This document shows positions 41,911 through 51,344 of a stretch of DNA of 64,000 bases, in pieces. Location of the stretch: the NCBI RefSeq assembly GCF_021729015.1, contig NZ_JAJQQZ010000001.1, forward strand, positions 1,116,001 to 1,180,000, in the 5' to 3' direction. Below the pieces are notes generated by a model. That model made no database searches and was not told the origin of the DNA. It worked only from the letters and a program-made list of their open reading frames with translations. Each line of letters starts with the position of its first letter. Within the stretch, counting starts at the first letter, position 1. Made by a program: the position numbers and the translations under genes. The stretch comes from Halobacterium rubrum (GTDB lineage: Archaea > Halobacteriota > Halobacteria > Halobacteriales > Halobacteriaceae).

Positions 41911-42726
41911 ATGCGTCCGGTCATCGACCACGTGCCGTTCACGGGGGCGTCTCACGACGTCCTCGTCGAGCGGTTCGAGACGGCAGGGTTCGACCCCCGG
42001 TACGGCGGCGAACACCCCGACGCGGGCACCGAGATGTCGATGCTCGTGTTCCCGGACGGGTCGTACGTCGAGCTCGTCGCACCCACGCAGGACGAGACCG
42101 GCTGGTGGGGTGACTTCTTCGACGCCGCCGACCCCCTCGCCGGCCCGAGCGACTGGTGCGTGGAGACCGGGAGCGTCCACGCCGAGTGCCAGCGCCTCAT
42201 CGACCACGACGTCGAAGTCCACGGCCCGACCCGGGGTCGCCGCGAGCGCCCCGACGGCACCAGCGTCGAGTGGGACTCGGCGTTCCTCGGGCCGCCGGAC
42301 CGACACCTGCTGCCGTTCCTCGTCGCCGACCGCACCCCACGCGAGTACCGCGTCCCGGACGCCAACAACTTCGGCGCGCCAGTCTCCGGCGTCGAGTGCG
42401 TCGTGCTCGCCGTCCCCGACCTCGAGGCCGCCATCGACGCCTTCCAGCGCGTCTACCGCTTCCCCGACCCGAACCGGGACTACGACGACGAGTTCGGCGA
42501 CCTCGCCACGTTCCCCGGGCAGGACGTCGTGCTCTCCGAGCCGTCCTCGGGGTGGGTCGCCGACCGCGTCGACACCCACGGCGCCGTGCCCGCAACTGTT
42601 CTCCTCACGGCGGACGTCGACGACGCCCGCCACCGGCACCCGCTGGACGGCGGCCGGGAGTGGTTCGGCCGCCGCGTCCGCATGGTCGACGGCCTCGACG
42701 GCTACCTCGGCGTCGTCTCCCGGTAA
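41911..42726 (+). CDS. VOC/glyoxalase-like domain protein
   Basis: 271 residues. The start PVIDHVPFTGASHDVLVERF and LVFPDGSYVELVAPTQ form the first VOC repeat, resembling the Glyoxalase_3 family. VECVVLAVPDLEAAIDAFQ begins a second repeat near residue 155. Family members are metal-dependent or metal-free isomerases, dioxygenases or binding proteins, so no reaction is assigned. A TATA-like gcttatcaa near 41879 gives a leaderless start. It is a lone plus-strand gene between mvk and rps2, breaking the minus-strand cluster. Confidence 0.82.
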   Translation: MRPVIDHVPFTGASHDVLVERFETAGFDPRYGGEHPDAGTEMSMLVFPDGSYVELVAPTQDETGWWGDFFDAADPLAGPSDWCVETGSVHAECQRLIDHDVEVHGPTRGRRERPDGTSVEWDSAFLGPPDRHLLPFLVADRTPREYRVPDANNFGAPVSGVECVVLAVPDLEAAIDAFQRVYRFPDPNRDYDDEFGDLATFPGQDVVLSEPSSGWVADRVDTHGAVPATVLLTADVDDARHRHPLDGGREWFGRRVRMVDGLDGYLGVVSR

Positions 42727-42841
42727 CTCCAGCACTGCCGCTACCGTCGTCGTCGATTTCGGAAACAAAGAGCGACCACGCGCCTGCGGCGCTGTCGCTA
42801 CGCGGACGAAACACGCGGAAACGAAAAGGCTCGTAGCCGGG

Positions 42842-43618
42842 TTACAGGCCGTCCTCGAAGTCCTCGAGGGCGTACGTCGGCTCCGCGCCGCGCCGGTCGA
42901 GAGTCTCGTTGGCGAGCAGCCAGTAGACCACGGACAGTGCGCGACGACCCTTGTTGTTCGTCGGCACGACCAGGTCCACGTTCCCGGTCTGATTGTTCGA
43001 GTCACACATCGCAATCACGGGGATGCCGACCGTGATGGCCTCCTTGACGGCCTGCGAGTCACCAATCGGGTCGGTGACCACGAGGACGTCCGGCTCGATG
43101 TAGCCGTCGTAGTCGGGGTTCGTCAGCGTCCCCGGAATGAACCGCCCGGTGCGGGCGCGAGCGCCGACGGCCTCCGCGAACTTCTCCGCGGGGAACCGGC
43201 CGTACTGGCGACTCGACGTCACCAGAATCTGCTCGGGGTCGTAGTTCGCCAGGAAGTCCGCCGCCGTCCGAATACGGTCGTCCGTCTTCGAGACGTCGAG
43301 GACGTACAGACCGTCCGTCCGGACGCGGTGGATGAACCGGTCCATGTCGTTGGTCTTCTGCTGGGTACCGATGTGGACGCCAGCGCCCAGGTAGTCCTCG
43401 ACGGGGATGAGGAGGTCGGCCTCCTCGTCGGACATCACGTCCTCCGTCGCCGTGGACTCCGGCTCGGGCTCCTCGGCGGCGTCCTCCTCGGCTTCTGTCT
43501 GTTCGTCTGTCTGGGCCTCGCTCTCGGCCGCCGCCTCGACGGCATCGGCGTCGTCCGCCGGCTCGTCGGGGGCGTTCTCCTCGAGGTCGGCCTCGGTGTC
43601 GGATTCGTTCTCGCTCAT
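42842..43618 (-). CDS. rps2: 30S ribosomal protein S2
   Basis: 258 residues. The S2 core starts at residue ~70 ([20 protein letters not shown]) and contains [32 protein letters not shown] and [12 protein letters not shown]. The first ~65 residues are a highly acidic glutamate/aspartate-rich extension, a halophile feature. The ATG overlaps the eno stop (ATGA), so it is the last gene of the operon that begins with rpl18e. Confidence 0.95.
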   Translation of the reverse strand: MSENESDTEADLEENAPDEPADDADAVEAAAESEAQTDEQTEAEEDAAEEPEPESTATEDVMSDEEADLLIPVEDYLGAGVHIGTQQKTNDMDRFIHRVRTDGLYVLDVSKTDDRIRTAADFLANYDPEQILVTSSRQYGRFPAEKFAEAVGARARTGRFIPGTLTNPDYDGYIEPDVLVVTDPIGDSQAVKEAITVGIPVIAMCDSNNQTGNVDLVVPTNNKGRRALSVVYWLLANETLDRRGAEPTYALEDFEDGL

Positions 43619-44811
43619 GCTTCGTCCGCGATGCGGATGAGTTCATTTAGCTTGGCGGTTCGCTCGCCGCCGACGGCGCCGGTCTTGATGAACGGCGCGT
43701 CGGTCGCCACGGCGAGGTGTGCGATGGTCGCGTCCTCGGTCTCGCCGCTCCGGTGGGACACGACTGCGTCGTACCCGTTCCGGGTGGCGAGCTCGATTGC
43801 GTCGAAGGCGTCCGTCAGCGTCCCGATCTGGTTGGGCTTGACGAGGATGCTGTTGGCAGCCCCCTCGTCGACGCCGCGCTGCAGGCGCTCCGTGTTCGTC
43901 ACGAACAGGTCGTCGCCGCAGACCAGCGTCTCGTCGCCCACGCGGTCGGTCAGCTCCGCGAACGCCGCGAAGTCGTTCTCGTCGAGCGGGTCCTCGACGT
44001 ACGCGAGGTCGTACTCGGCAACCAGTCCGGCGACGTACTCGATCTGCTCCTCGGTGGAGCGGCGGTCGTCACCGAAGACGTACTCGTCTCCGTCGTAGCA
44101 CTCGGCGGCAGCGAGGTCGAGGCCCAGCTGGACCTCGAACCCGTACTCGTCGGCGACGTCGCTGGCGGCCTCGGCCACCACGTCGAACGCGGTGGCGTCG
44201 TCGACGGCAGGCGCCCACGCGCCCTCGTCGCCTTTCGCCGCCGGCACGTCGTCCGCCTCGAGGAGCTCCTTGACGCGTCCGTGCACGGCCGCGTTCGCGA
44301 ACACGGCGTCCCGGACGCTCGGCGCGCCGGTCGGCGCGACGAGGAACTCCTGGATGGCGGTCGCGTCGTCGGCGTGCGCACCGCCGCCGAGGACGTTCCC
44401 GAGCGGCACCGGGAAGTTCCGGCCGCGGAACGCGCCGCCGAGGTGCTGGTAGGTGTGCACACCGAGGACGTCCGCAGCGGCCTTCGCGGCCGCCATGCTC
44501 GTCGCGACGGCGACGTTCGCGCCGACCTCGGAGAAGTCCTCCGTGCCGTCGGCGGCGTGCAGCGCCGCGTCGACGCCGCGCTGGTCGCCCGCGAACTCGC
44601 GCCCCTCCAGTCGAGGTGCGACGTGCTCGCGACCGGCCGCAATCGCTTCGCCGACCGGCAGCTCGACGGCCTCGTGCTCGCCCGTGCTCGCCCCGGAGGG
44701 CGCCGCTGCACGACCGAACCCGCCGTCCTCGCTCGACACCTCGGCCTCAACGGTCTTGTTCCCGCGGGAGTCGAGGACGGGCCGGTAGCGGACTGCCTCG
44801 ATGCGCGTCAT
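43615..44811 (-). CDS. eno: Enolase
   Basis: 398 residues. Enolase signatures include [14 protein letters not shown] near residue 38, [13 protein letters not shown] near residue 254, [17 protein letters not shown] near residue 328 and [20 protein letters not shown] near residue 352. The enzyme interconverts 2-phosphoglycerate and phosphoenolpyruvate. It is one base after rpoK and overlaps rps2, in the archaeal arrangement where eno sits inside a ribosomal/RNA polymerase operon. Confidence 0.96.
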   Translation of the reverse strand: MTRIEAVRYRPVLDSRGNKTVEAEVSSEDGGFGRAAAPSGASTGEHEAVELPVGEAIAAGREHVAPRLEGREFAGDQRGVDAALHAADGTEDFSEVGANVAVATSMAAAKAAADVLGVHTYQHLGGAFRGRNFPVPLGNVLGGGAHADDATAIQEFLVAPTGAPSVRDAVFANAAVHGRVKELLEADDVPAAKGDEGAWAPAVDDATAFDVVAEAASDVADEYGFEVQLGLDLAAAECYDGDEYVFGDDRRSTEEQIEYVAGLVAEYDLAYVEDPLDENDFAAFAELTDRVGDETLVCGDDLFVTNTERLQRGVDEGAANSILVKPNQIGTLTDAFDAIELATRNGYDAVVSHRSGETEDATIAHLAVATDAPFIKTGAVGGERTAKLNELIRIADEA

Positions 44812-44812
44812 C

Positions 44813-44992
44813 TCAGTTCTCCCTCCGGACGGTGAACGGGAGCGCGTCCGCGTCGTACTCCTCGGCCGCGATGAGGATCGGCTCCGTCTGGTCGGTGTCG
44901 ACCAGCACGGGCGCCCCGTAGGCCACCTGCAGCGCTCGCGCGCCGATGATTCGGGCCTTCTCGTACCGGCTGAAGTGCTGTGATTCGCTCAT
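44813..44992 (-). CDS. rpoK: RNA polymerase subunit Rpo6 (RpoK/omega)
   Basis: 59 residues. [20 protein letters not shown] is the invariant Rpb6/omega core, and the C-terminal [20 protein letters not shown] completes it. The subunit helps assemble and stabilise the RNA polymerase. Its start overlaps the rpoN stop by one base (TAATG). Confidence 0.95.
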   Translation of the reverse strand: MSESQHFSRYEKARIIGARALQVAYGAPVLVDTDQTEPILIAAEEYDADALPFTVRREN

Positions 44993-45192
44993 TATTGGTA
45001 TGGGGAGACCACGTCGACGAGGTCCTGGTGGGAGATGAGCATCCGGCGACAGCAGTGCCGGTCGACGCCGAGGTCGTCCAGCACGTCGGCCGGATCCTCG
45101 TCGCCCTCGTGGCTCTCGGCTCGCGCCTTGAACTCCTCCCAGTGTTCGCCGACGACAGTACCGCAACTGAAACACCGGACTGGTACCATCAT
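44992..45192 (-). CDS. rpoN: RNA polymerase subunit Rpo10 (RpoN)
   Basis: 66 residues. [20 protein letters not shown] and [20 protein letters not shown] are the Rpb10 signature, with the zinc ligands CFSC and CC intact. The ATG is doubled (45192 and 45189), and either could be used. It bridges the Rpo3/Rpo11 platform to the catalytic subunits and lies between rps9 and rpoK, as in most archaea. Confidence 0.95.
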   Translation of the reverse strand: MMVPVRCFSCGTVVGEHWEEFKARAESHEGDEDPADVLDDLGVDRHCCRRMLISHQDLVDVVSPYQ

Positions 45193-45204
45193 AGTCTGGT
45201 CACC

Positions 45205-45603
45205 TCAGCGGTAGGACTTCTGGTAGCGCGCGCGTGCCCCGGGACCGCCCCACTTCTTGGACTCGCGCTGGCGCACGTCGTTCACCAGCAGGCTCCGGTC
45301 GAACTCGCGGAACGCGTCCCGCAGTTCGGCGTCGCCGTAGTGTTCGACGAGCCCGCGCGCGATGGCGGTCCGGACGGCGTCAGCCTGCCCGGAGAACCCG
45401 CCGCCGGCCACGTCGACGTCGATGTCGACGTCGCCACGGAGGTCGCTGCCCGAGATGCGGAACGGCTCCAGCATCTTCAGGCGCGCCATCTCCGGCTCGA
45501 CGAGCTCGACGGGCTGGGAGTTGATTCGCACGCGACCCTCTCCGTCGCTCACGGTGGCGCGAGCGACAGCCGTCTTCTTCTTGCCTGACGTGTTGGTTAC
45601 CAT
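45205..45603 (-). CDS. rps9: 30S ribosomal protein S9
   Basis: 132 residues. [20 protein letters not shown] at the N-terminus, [20 protein letters not shown] in the middle and the basic tail [17 protein letters not shown] match S9. The tail reaches the P-site tRNA anticodon. The ATG lies inside the end of rpl13 (7-base overlap), indicating coupling. Confidence 0.96.
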   Translation of the reverse strand: MVTNTSGKKKTAVARATVSDGEGRVRINSQPVELVEPEMARLKMLEPFRISGSDLRGDVDIDVDVAGGGFSGQADAVRTAIARGLVEHYGDAELRDAFREFDRSLLVNDVRQRESKKWGGPGARARYQKSYR

Positions 45604-46034
45604 GTGACGTTCGCCCCCAGTTCCTCGGACACTTCGCTGAGGGTGACGAAGCGGATGGTCGACAGCCGGTCCAGCGAGGTGCCGTCGAGCACTTCGCCGT
45701 CCTCGTCCATCGGATTCCCGACGTACACGCGGACGCTATCGAGCGCCTCGCGGCCGTCGTCCTGCTTGTACGGCAGCATGCCACGAATGGCACGCTTGAA
45801 GATGCCGTCGGGGCGCTTCGGGTAGTACGGACCGCGGTCGGACCCGAGCTCGGCGCGCTTCCGGTACGTGGAGAACACGTCGTCCTCCGTCCCGGTGATG
45901 ACGGCCTGCTCGGCGTTCACGACGGCGACCCGCTCGCCGGCGAGCGCGCGCTCGGCGACGTTGCTCGCGACTCGACCCATGATGCAGTCGCGGGCGTCCA
46001 CGACCACGTCGGCGTCGAACTCTGCGAGACTCAT
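45597..46034 (-). CDS. rpl13: 50S ribosomal protein L13
   Basis: 145 residues. [39 protein letters not shown] and the domain containing [17 protein letters not shown] identify L13, one of the first proteins in large-subunit assembly. It overlaps rpl18e by four bases at its start and rps9 by seven bases at its end. Confidence 0.96.
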   Translation of the reverse strand: MSLAEFDADVVVDARDCIMGRVASNVAERALAGERVAVVNAEQAVITGTEDDVFSTYRKRAELGSDRGPYYPKRPDGIFKRAIRGMLPYKQDDGREALDSVRVYVGNPMDEDGEVLDGTSLDRLSTIRFVTLSEVSEELGANVTW

Positions 46035-46384
46035 CGGATCACCCGCACGTCGCTCCCTTCGGGGTTCTGTTCGACTGCCTGTTCCAGGTGGACGGCCTCG
46101 CCGTCGGCGTGCTGGATCTTCGTCTCCGCGCTGCTGGAGAAATCCACAGCAGCGACGGTGACGGACTTCCGCAGCGCGCCGGACCCCAGGACCTTCCCGG
46201 GGACGACGACCGTCTCGTCCTCGTTCGCGTACCGTTCGATGCGACTCAGGTTCACCTCGGCGTGCGTGGAACGGGGCTTCTCCAGCCGGCCGGCCACGTC
46301 GTGCCAGACGTCCGCACCCGAATCTCGGGCGACGGACTTCAGTTCGGCGATGAGACTGCTGAGTCTCGGACTTGTCTTGCTCAT
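46031..46384 (-). CDS. rpl18e: 50S ribosomal protein L18e
   Basis: 117 residues from the ATG at 46384 ([20 protein letters not shown]). [21 protein letters not shown] and FSSSAETKI mark the L18e/L15 fold. It is the first protein gene of the rpl18e-rpl13-rps9-rpoN-rpoK-eno-rps2 run. The start is 36 bases past the 3' end of tRNA-Leu(CAG), so tRNA and ribosomal protein are likely transcribed together. Confidence 0.95.
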   Translation of the reverse strand: MSKTSPRLSSLIAELKSVARDSGADVWHDVAGRLEKPRSTHAEVNLSRIERYANEDETVVVPGKVLGSGALRKSVTVAAVDFSSSAETKIQHADGEAVHLEQAVEQNPEGSDVRVIR

Positions 46385-46420
46385 GCTCCTAACTCTCGGA
46401 AATTCTGGTGAGAAGTCGAA

Positions 46421-46505
46421 TGCAGGGAGCAGGATTTGAACCTGCGAACCCCTACGGGACAGCGCCCTGAACGCTGCGCCTTTGGCCAAACTTGGCTATC
46501 CCTGC
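46421..46505 (-). tRNA. tRNA-Leu, anticodon CAG
   Basis: An 85-base class II tRNA. Acceptor GCAGGGA pairs with TCCCTGC, followed by discriminator A. The anticodon stem CAGCG/CGCTG encloses loop TTCAGGG, giving anticodon CAG (codon CUG, the main leucine codon in G+C-rich haloarchaea). A long variable arm and a GCAGG/CCTGC T-arm follow. CCA is not encoded. Unlike the other two leucine tRNAs here, it has no tail duplication. Confidence 0.95.
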
Positions 46506-46631
46506 TCGGTCGCGGTGACCTTACACTTCTCCGTAGCCCCCGCCCCTTCTTACCGATTACGATTGCCGGACCCGTCGCTCCCGGGGCAGGAACGGACGCC
46601 GACACGGTGTTGAGGGGGGAGACACTCATAA

Positions 46632-47378
46632 TTACAGTTGAACTGCCTGTTCGAGTTCGTCCGCGCGGTCGACCAGGGTGTCGACCGCCCGCAGCACCAG
46701 CTCTTCGACGGGCATCGAGCCGTCAGACTCGACCTGGAAGACGAACGCGCCGGGGACGTCCTCGACCTCGACCTCCTTGCCGGGGTACCGGTTCGTCAGG
46801 TCGTTGTCGAAGTCGTCGGTCGGCACCAGTTCGCCGTCCTCCTCGATGACGCCCCGGAGCATCCGGGGTTCGTCGTCCGCGTACTCGGGGCTGTCACCGA
46901 CAACGTTGATGCGCTGCAGGTGTCGGTAGCCCACCGCCACCCCGCCCTGGTGTTTGGCGTGGTCGCGGCCGTAGCCCATCACGGCGTCGGCCTCGAGCTC
47001 GAGGCGCTGGTCGTCTTTCAGCTCGATGATGGGGATGTTGTCGTCTGCCGGCTCGACCTCGGGGTCGTTGCTCACGAGGTCGCCGGAGTACGCGGTGCCC
47101 GGACCCTCGACGTCGAGCGCGAGCGTGACCGTCTCGCCCGCCTCGTAGTCGTCGGGCGTCGTCAGCGGCACGAGCCCGAGTCGGAGCGCGAGCTGCTCGT
47201 CGAACATCACACTCGAGTTCTCCACGAACCGAACGCTGTCGATGGACAGCGTGGGCACGTCCGCGAGCATCGCTCGACGGACGCCGTTGGCGAACGCGGG
47301 CGTGATGTTCCGGACGACGAACCGGGCTTCCCGGTCGTCGCGGTCGACGAATTCGACGTCGAAGTCCTGGCTACTCAT
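46632..47378 (-). CDS. rpoD: RNA polymerase subunit Rpo3 (RpoD)
   Basis: 248 residues. [21 protein letters not shown] is the alpha-like dimerisation motif, and [19 protein letters not shown] occupies the insert. In many archaea that insert region holds a ferredoxin-like domain with 4Fe-4S cysteines, but this protein has no cysteine anywhere, so no cluster can form. It pairs with Rpo11. It lies four bases after rps11. Confidence 0.95.
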   Translation of the reverse strand: MSSQDFDVEFVDRDDREARFVVRNITPAFANGVRRAMLADVPTLSIDSVRFVENSSVMFDEQLALRLGLVPLTTPDDYEAGETVTLALDVEGPGTAYSGDLVSNDPEVEPADDNIPIIELKDDQRLELEADAVMGYGRDHAKHQGGVAVGYRHLQRINVVGDSPEYADDEPRMLRGVIEEDGELVPTDDFDNDLTNRYPGKEVEVEDVPGAFVFQVESDGSMPVEELVLRAVDTLVDRADELEQAVQL

Positions 47379-47382
47379 GGTT

Positions 47383-47766
47383 CTAGTACCCGCTGTTCTT
47401 CGGCGGTCGCGTCCCGTCGTGCGGGATGGGCGTGACGTCCTCGATGCGACCGATCTCGAGGCCGGCTCGGGCGAGCGCGCGGATCGCCGCCTGCGCGCCC
47501 GGGCCCGGGCTCCGCTGGAGGTTCCCGCCGGGACCGCGAACCCGGACGTGGACCTTCTCGATGCCCTGGTCGAGTACTTCCTCTGCGAGCTTTTCTGCCA
47601 TCTGCATCGCGGCGTACGGCGACGCCTCGTCCCGGTTCTGCTTCACCACGGAACCGCCGCTGGACTTCGCGAGCGTCTCGGCGCCCGTCTGGTCCGTGAC
47701 GGTCATGATGGTGTTGTTGAACGAGGCGTGGATGTGCGCGATGCCCCATTTGGTGTCGTCAGCCAT
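47383..47766 (-). CDS. rps11: 30S ribosomal protein S11
   Basis: 127 residues. [23 protein letters not shown], then [21 protein letters not shown] and the ending [15 protein letters not shown] are diagnostic of archaeal S11, which sits at the platform near the mRNA exit. It starts seven bases before... i.e. immediately after the rps4 gene and is followed by rpoD. Confidence 0.96.
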   Translation of the reverse strand: MADDTKWGIAHIHASFNNTIMTVTDQTGAETLAKSSGGSVVKQNRDEASPYAAMQMAEKLAEEVLDQGIEKVHVRVRGPGGNLQRSPGPGAQAAIRALARAGLEIGRIEDVTPIPHDGTRPPKNSGY

Positions 47767-47772
47767 GCGTTA

Positions 47773-48285
47773 TCACTCCTGAGCACCGGCGCGAGCCGGG
47801 TGCAGTTCGTCGGTGAGGTCGCTCGTTTCGTCGAACTCGAGGGTCCCCTCTTCGTCGACGGGCACCGTGTACGACGGCTCCGTGACGCGGCTGCCGTCGA
47901 CGGTGACGTGGCCGTGAGAGACGAACTGACGGGCCTGCCCCATCGTGTTCGCGAGTCCCTCGCGGTAGACGATTGTCTGGAGACGGCGCTCGAGCACGTC
48001 CGTGACCTCGAGGGACAGGACGTCGTCGAGGCTCTCCTCGGCGGAGAGGATGCCGATGCGCTGCAGGCGAGCGACGAACTCGTCGCCGGACACCGTACCG
48101 GTCTGCCCGAGCAGGCGTCGCGCCTCGCGGCGGTAGTCACGCAGCTCGGACTGTGCTCGCCAGAGCTCCTCTTTGTTCTTCAGGCCGTAGCGCGAGAGGA
48201 GGTCGGACTCCTCTGCGATGCGCTCGCCCTGATAGGGGTGGTTCGGCGTCTCGTAGAACTTGGTGTTCTCGCCGGGGAGCGCCAT
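47773..48285 (-). CDS. rps4: 30S ribosomal protein S4
   Basis: 170 residues. The N-terminus [20 protein letters not shown] is archaeal/eukaryotic (S9e-like). The S4 RNA-binding domain is [20 protein letters not shown] and [13 protein letters not shown] near residues 105-135. It is a primary 16S rRNA binder. The ATG overlaps the rps13 stop by one base. Confidence 0.96.
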   Translation of the reverse strand: MALPGENTKFYETPNHPYQGERIAEESDLLSRYGLKNKEELWRAQSELRDYRREARRLLGQTGTVSGDEFVARLQRIGILSAEESLDDVLSLEVTDVLERRLQTIVYREGLANTMGQARQFVSHGHVTVDGSRVTEPSYTVPVDEEGTLEFDETSDLTDELHPARAGAQE

Positions 48286-48800
48286 TACTCCTCACCCCCC
48301 TCTGCCGCTTCTTCCTCTGCCTGTTCTTCCTTGATAGCCTCGACGTTGACGCCGATGGTGCCCTCCGTACGACCGGTGGACTTCGTGCGCTGACCGCGGA
48401 CCTTCTGTCCGCGCTCGTGACGGATGCCCTTGTACGAGCGGATCATCCGCATGCGGTTGATGTCCTGGTCGCGGGTGAGCCCCACGTCGTTGCCCGTGAT
48501 GTGCTGGTCCTCGCCGGAGTAGAAGTCGTTCTGGCGGTTCGCCAGCCACTCGGGGGCGTGCTCGGTGAAGCTGTCGACGGCTTCGGTGACGCTCTCGATG
48601 GCGTCGTCCTCGAGGCCGCCCATCGTCGCGGTTCGATCGACGCCGGCTTCCTCGGCGACGACCCGCGCGACGCGACGGCCGACGCCGTCGAGCTCCGCGA
48701 GAGCACGCTCGACGGACTTGGTGCCGTCGAGGTCTGTCTGGCCGATGCGGACGAAGTACTGAATGTCCTCGTCCACGTCTTCTTGTTCTTCCGAACTCAT
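48285..48800 (-). CDS. rps13: 30S ribosomal protein S13
   Basis: 171 residues. [20 protein letters not shown], then [17 protein letters not shown] and the basic [20 protein letters not shown] are the S13/S18e signature. It contacts tRNAs and bridges the subunits. It is the first protein gene of the rps13-rps4-rps11-rpoD operon and starts 21 bases after the 3' end of tRNA-Ser(GCU). Confidence 0.96.
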   Translation of the reverse strand: MSSEEQEDVDEDIQYFVRIGQTDLDGTKSVERALAELDGVGRRVARVVAEEAGVDRTATMGGLEDDAIESVTEAVDSFTEHAPEWLANRQNDFYSGEDQHITGNDVGLTRDQDINRMRMIRSYKGIRHERGQKVRGQRTKSTGRTEGTIGVNVEAIKEEQAEEEAAEGGEE

Positions 48801-48821
48801 GATTGGGTTGTCTGTGAAAGG

Positions 48822-48904
48822 CGTCGTGGCGGGGATTTGAACCCCGGAGGCTTACGCCACAGAGTTAGCAACCCTGCGCCTTGACCAGGCTAGGCTACCA
48901 CGAC
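48822..48904 (-). tRNA. tRNA-Ser, anticodon GCU
   Basis: An 83-base class II tRNA. Acceptor GTCGTGG pairs with CCACGAC, followed by discriminator G, the serine identity base. The anticodon stem CAGGG/CTCTG (one wobble pair) encloses loop TTGCTAA, giving anticodon GCT (codons AGC/AGU). It has a long variable arm and a CCGGGG/CCCCG-type T-arm. A TATA-like GTTTAAGTG on the minus strand near 48985 suggests a primary transcript starting ~60 bases upstream and running into rps13. Confidence 0.94.
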
Positions 48905-49134
48905 AGGCTTTCGCGTGTATCTTCGCCCTCTCGGACTCGGGGCCTGGGCCCCTACAGTGACTGCACTCGTGCGAACTCGGGCACGGCACTTAAACACTAC
49001 GAAGGGCGGCGCCAGAATCCGCACCCAGCGTGGGTATGCGGCCCACACACGCGACCACGCGACTCCGGCGACGGCCGCCGGCCCATCCACCGCCGACACA
49101 ACCCTTATCGGCCGACCCGGCCCTATCCGAACCC

Positions 49135-50166
49135 ATGAACGAAGACGACGTCCTCGCGCTCCTCGAAGGCGTCGAGGACCCCGCCCTCGGCGACGACATC
49201 GTCTCTCTCGGCCTCGTCAACGACCTCGACGTCGACGGCGACACCGTCACCATCTCGCTCGCGCTGGGCGCCCCCTACTCGCCGACCGAGAACGACATCG
49301 CCGCACGCGTACGCGAAGTACTCCAAGCCGAGGGCCTGGAGCCGGACCTCACCGCCGCCATCCCCGACCGCGCCGAGACGGAGGTCCTCCCCGGCGTCAA
49401 GAACGTCGTCGCCGTCGCCTCCGGCAAAGGCGGTGTCGGTAAATCCACGGTCGCCGTCAACCTCGCCGCCGGCCTCGCCGACCGCGGCGCCCGCGTCGGC
49501 CTCTTCGACGCCGACATCTACGGCCCGAACGTCCCCCGCATGGTCGACGCCGACGACCACCCACAGGCCACCGAGAGCGAGACCATCGTCCCGCCCGAGA
49601 AACACGGCATGAAGCTCATGAGCATGGCGTTCATGGTCGGCGAAGACGACCCCGTCATCTGGCGCGGCCCGATGGTCCACAAGGTCCTCACCCAGCTCAT
49701 CGAGGACGTCGAGTGGGGCCACCTCGACTACCTCGTCGTCGACCTCCCGCCGGGCACCGGCGACACCCAGCTCACCCTCCTCCAGACGCTCCCGCTCACG
49801 GGCTCCGTCGTGGTCACCACTCCCGAGGACGTCGCCGTCGACGACGCCCGCAAAGGCCTCCGCATGTTCGGCCGCCACGACACCACCGTCCTCGGCGTCG
49901 TCGAGAACATGTCCACGTTCGTCTGCCCCGACTGCGGCGGCACCCACGACATCTTCGGCGCCGGCGGCGGCCAGGACTTCGCCGACGCCAACGACCTCCC
50001 GTTCCTCGGCTCCATCCCCCTCGACCCCAGCGTCCGCCAGGGCGGCGACCAGGGTGCCCCCGTCGTCCTCGACGAGGACAACCAGACGGGCGACTCCTTC
50101 CGCGAGTTCGCCGCCGAAACCGCCGACATGCTCGGCTTCGTCCAGCGACGAGGAGTCGGTGAATGA
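49135..50166 (+). CDS. mrp: Mrp/NBP35-type iron-sulfur carrier P-loop ATPase
   Basis: 343 residues from the ATG at 49135. Residues 1-80 form a MIP18/PaaD-like (DUF59) domain (VLALLEGVEDPALGDDIVSL). The deviant Walker A VASGKGGVGKSTVAVNLA is near residue 97, VDLPPGTGDTQLT near residue 203, and a CPDCGG pair near residue 262. The CxxC of two monomers holds a transferable 4Fe-4S cluster. The protein assembles or delivers iron-sulfur clusters in the cytoplasm. A TATA-like cttatcgg lies ~27 bases before the start. It overlaps the next gene as ATGA. Confidence 0.93.
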   Translation: MNEDDVLALLEGVEDPALGDDIVSLGLVNDLDVDGDTVTISLALGAPYSPTENDIAARVREVLQAEGLEPDLTAAIPDRAETEVLPGVKNVVAVASGKGGVGKSTVAVNLAAGLADRGARVGLFDADIYGPNVPRMVDADDHPQATESETIVPPEKHGMKLMSMAFMVGEDDPVIWRGPMVHKVLTQLIEDVEWGHLDYLVVDLPPGTGDTQLTLLQTLPLTGSVVVTTPEDVAVDDARKGLRMFGRHDTTVLGVVENMSTFVCPDCGGTHDIFGAGGGQDFADANDLPFLGSIPLDPSVRQGGDQGAPVVLDEDNQTGDSFREFAAETADMLGFVQRRGVGE

Positions 50167-50381
50167 CCGGGGACTTCGACGACACACAGAAACGCGACGC
50201 CCTCCGCGAGGTCGCCGACGACCTCCGCGACGAAGACTCAGACGAAGCCGAACGTATCGCCGCACTCGTCCACCGCGTCAGCGACATCTACGACGACGCA
50301 GAAGACGTCGACGCCCAGCACGTCTACCTCAACATGCGGAACATCCTCCAGATCTCCGAACAGGGCGGCATCGAACGGTAA
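50163..50381 (+). CDS. Small conserved-looking protein coupled to mrp
   Basis: 72 residues, acidic and almost wholly helical by composition (REVADDLRDEDSDEAERIAA, then ALVHRVSDIYDD). The C-terminal part has HVYLNMRNILQISEQGG. There are no cysteines, so it is not a cluster scaffold. Its ATG overlaps the mrp stop, implying translational coupling. I do not recognise the family. A helper or regulator of Mrp is a guess from context only. Confidence 0.65.
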   Translation: MTGDFDDTQKRDALREVADDLRDEDSDEAERIAALVHRVSDIYDDAEDVDAQHVYLNMRNILQISEQGGIER

Positions 50382-50390
50382 CCCGGCTGC

Positions 50391-51344
50391 CTACCGCCGC
50401 CAGAACCAGAACCCGCCGACGACCAGCAGGACGACGAGTACCGCCCCCGCTTTCGAGGCAGTTTCAGAAATCGGGTCTACGTCTGGACCGCCGTACTTCT
50501 TCTTCGCCGACTCGTTCTCGTAGTACACCTCTCGCTGTTCGATCTCCCGATCTGTTGGAATCTCTCCGAATTCCGGCTCCCAGATCTCGTAGGTTCCATT
50601 CGGGTAGGACACGAAACTCATGCGGTCGAATTTCGTTCCAGGGTTGAATTTGCCTCCGTACAGCCGGACGGTTCCGACGATGACACCGTCGTTCGATTCA
50701 CTGAGACGTACCGAGTACCGTCCACCGGGGCTCCCGTCGGGTGCGTCGTTCAGGTAACGCGAATCAGATTCGAACGTTCGTACTTCTGCCTCTGGGACGT
50801 AGGTTCGTCTGCCTTCGTTCTCGACCTCAAGAATGACCCGAGGCTGCCCGCTCTTCGTCCCGTTTCGTTTCACCGTTAGGCTCTCGAAGTGTGGTGTCGG
50901 GACACCCTGTTCATTCATCGTATCTATCTCTTGAGTGAAATTGAAATAGAACGTGCCGTTGTGTGAAGAAACTCTCACAGAGTGGTTGTCTCTCGTCGCA
51001 TCGATGCCATCTGTAATAGTCCGATTGTCCGTGAACTCGTCACCTGGAGCTAATCTCACAGAGCCACTATCCGCGAAAGGTGCGTCGTCAACCCAAATGC
51101 TGTAACCGAAACTCTCGTTCTTCTCTCCAGTATTTTTTGCCACTGCACACACTCGCTGTGTGCTTTCATTGTACGTAATTGCGTACTCGACACGACTGAA
51201 GAAGTTACTCACCCCCGTCTCGGTTTGACCGTCACACTCTACCTCTGGCGGTTCGTCGGCTACTTGGTTTGCTGTCGCAGGTGCAGCAAGCAGCAACGAC
51301 ATCCCGAGGAGCACGCTGAGTATGAGGCTAGAAGCTTTCTGCAT
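50391..51344 (-). CDS. Secreted, membrane-anchored glycoprotein-like protein
   Basis: 317 residues. A signal peptide (residues 1-25, MQKASSLILSVLLGMSLLLA) is followed by a soluble beta-rich ectodomain with nine N-x-S/T glycosylation sequons. A C-terminal membrane helix (KAGAVLVVLLVVGGFWFW, residues ~297-314) ends in two arginines, so it is a type I surface protein. The ectodomain resembles CARDB/Ig-like modules but no family is certain. It overlaps the upstream PKD-protein gene by 17 bases. The low G+C of both sets them apart from the surroundings. Confidence 0.75.
   Translation of the reverse strand: MQKASSLILSVLLGMSLLLAAPATANQVADEPPEVECDGQTETGVSNFFSRVEYAITYNESTQRVCAVAKNTGEKNESFGYSIWVDDAPFADSGSVRLAPGDEFTDNRTITDGIDATRDNHSVRVSSHNGTFYFNFTQEIDTMNEQGVPTPHFESLTVKRNGTKSGQPRVILEVENEGRRTYVPEAEVRTFESDSRYLNDAPDGSPGGRYSVRLSESNDGVIVGTVRLYGGKFNPGTKFDRMSFVSYPNGTYEIWEPEFGEIPTDREIEQREVYYENESAKKKYGGPDVDPISETASKAGAVLVVLLVVGGFWFWRR

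Noticed and set aside
40789-43014. A 741-codon frame extending mevalonate kinase far upstream
   Set aside because: Only the last 328 residues match GHMP kinases. The rest is antisense to the VOC-family gene, and the ATG at 41775 gives the canonical start.
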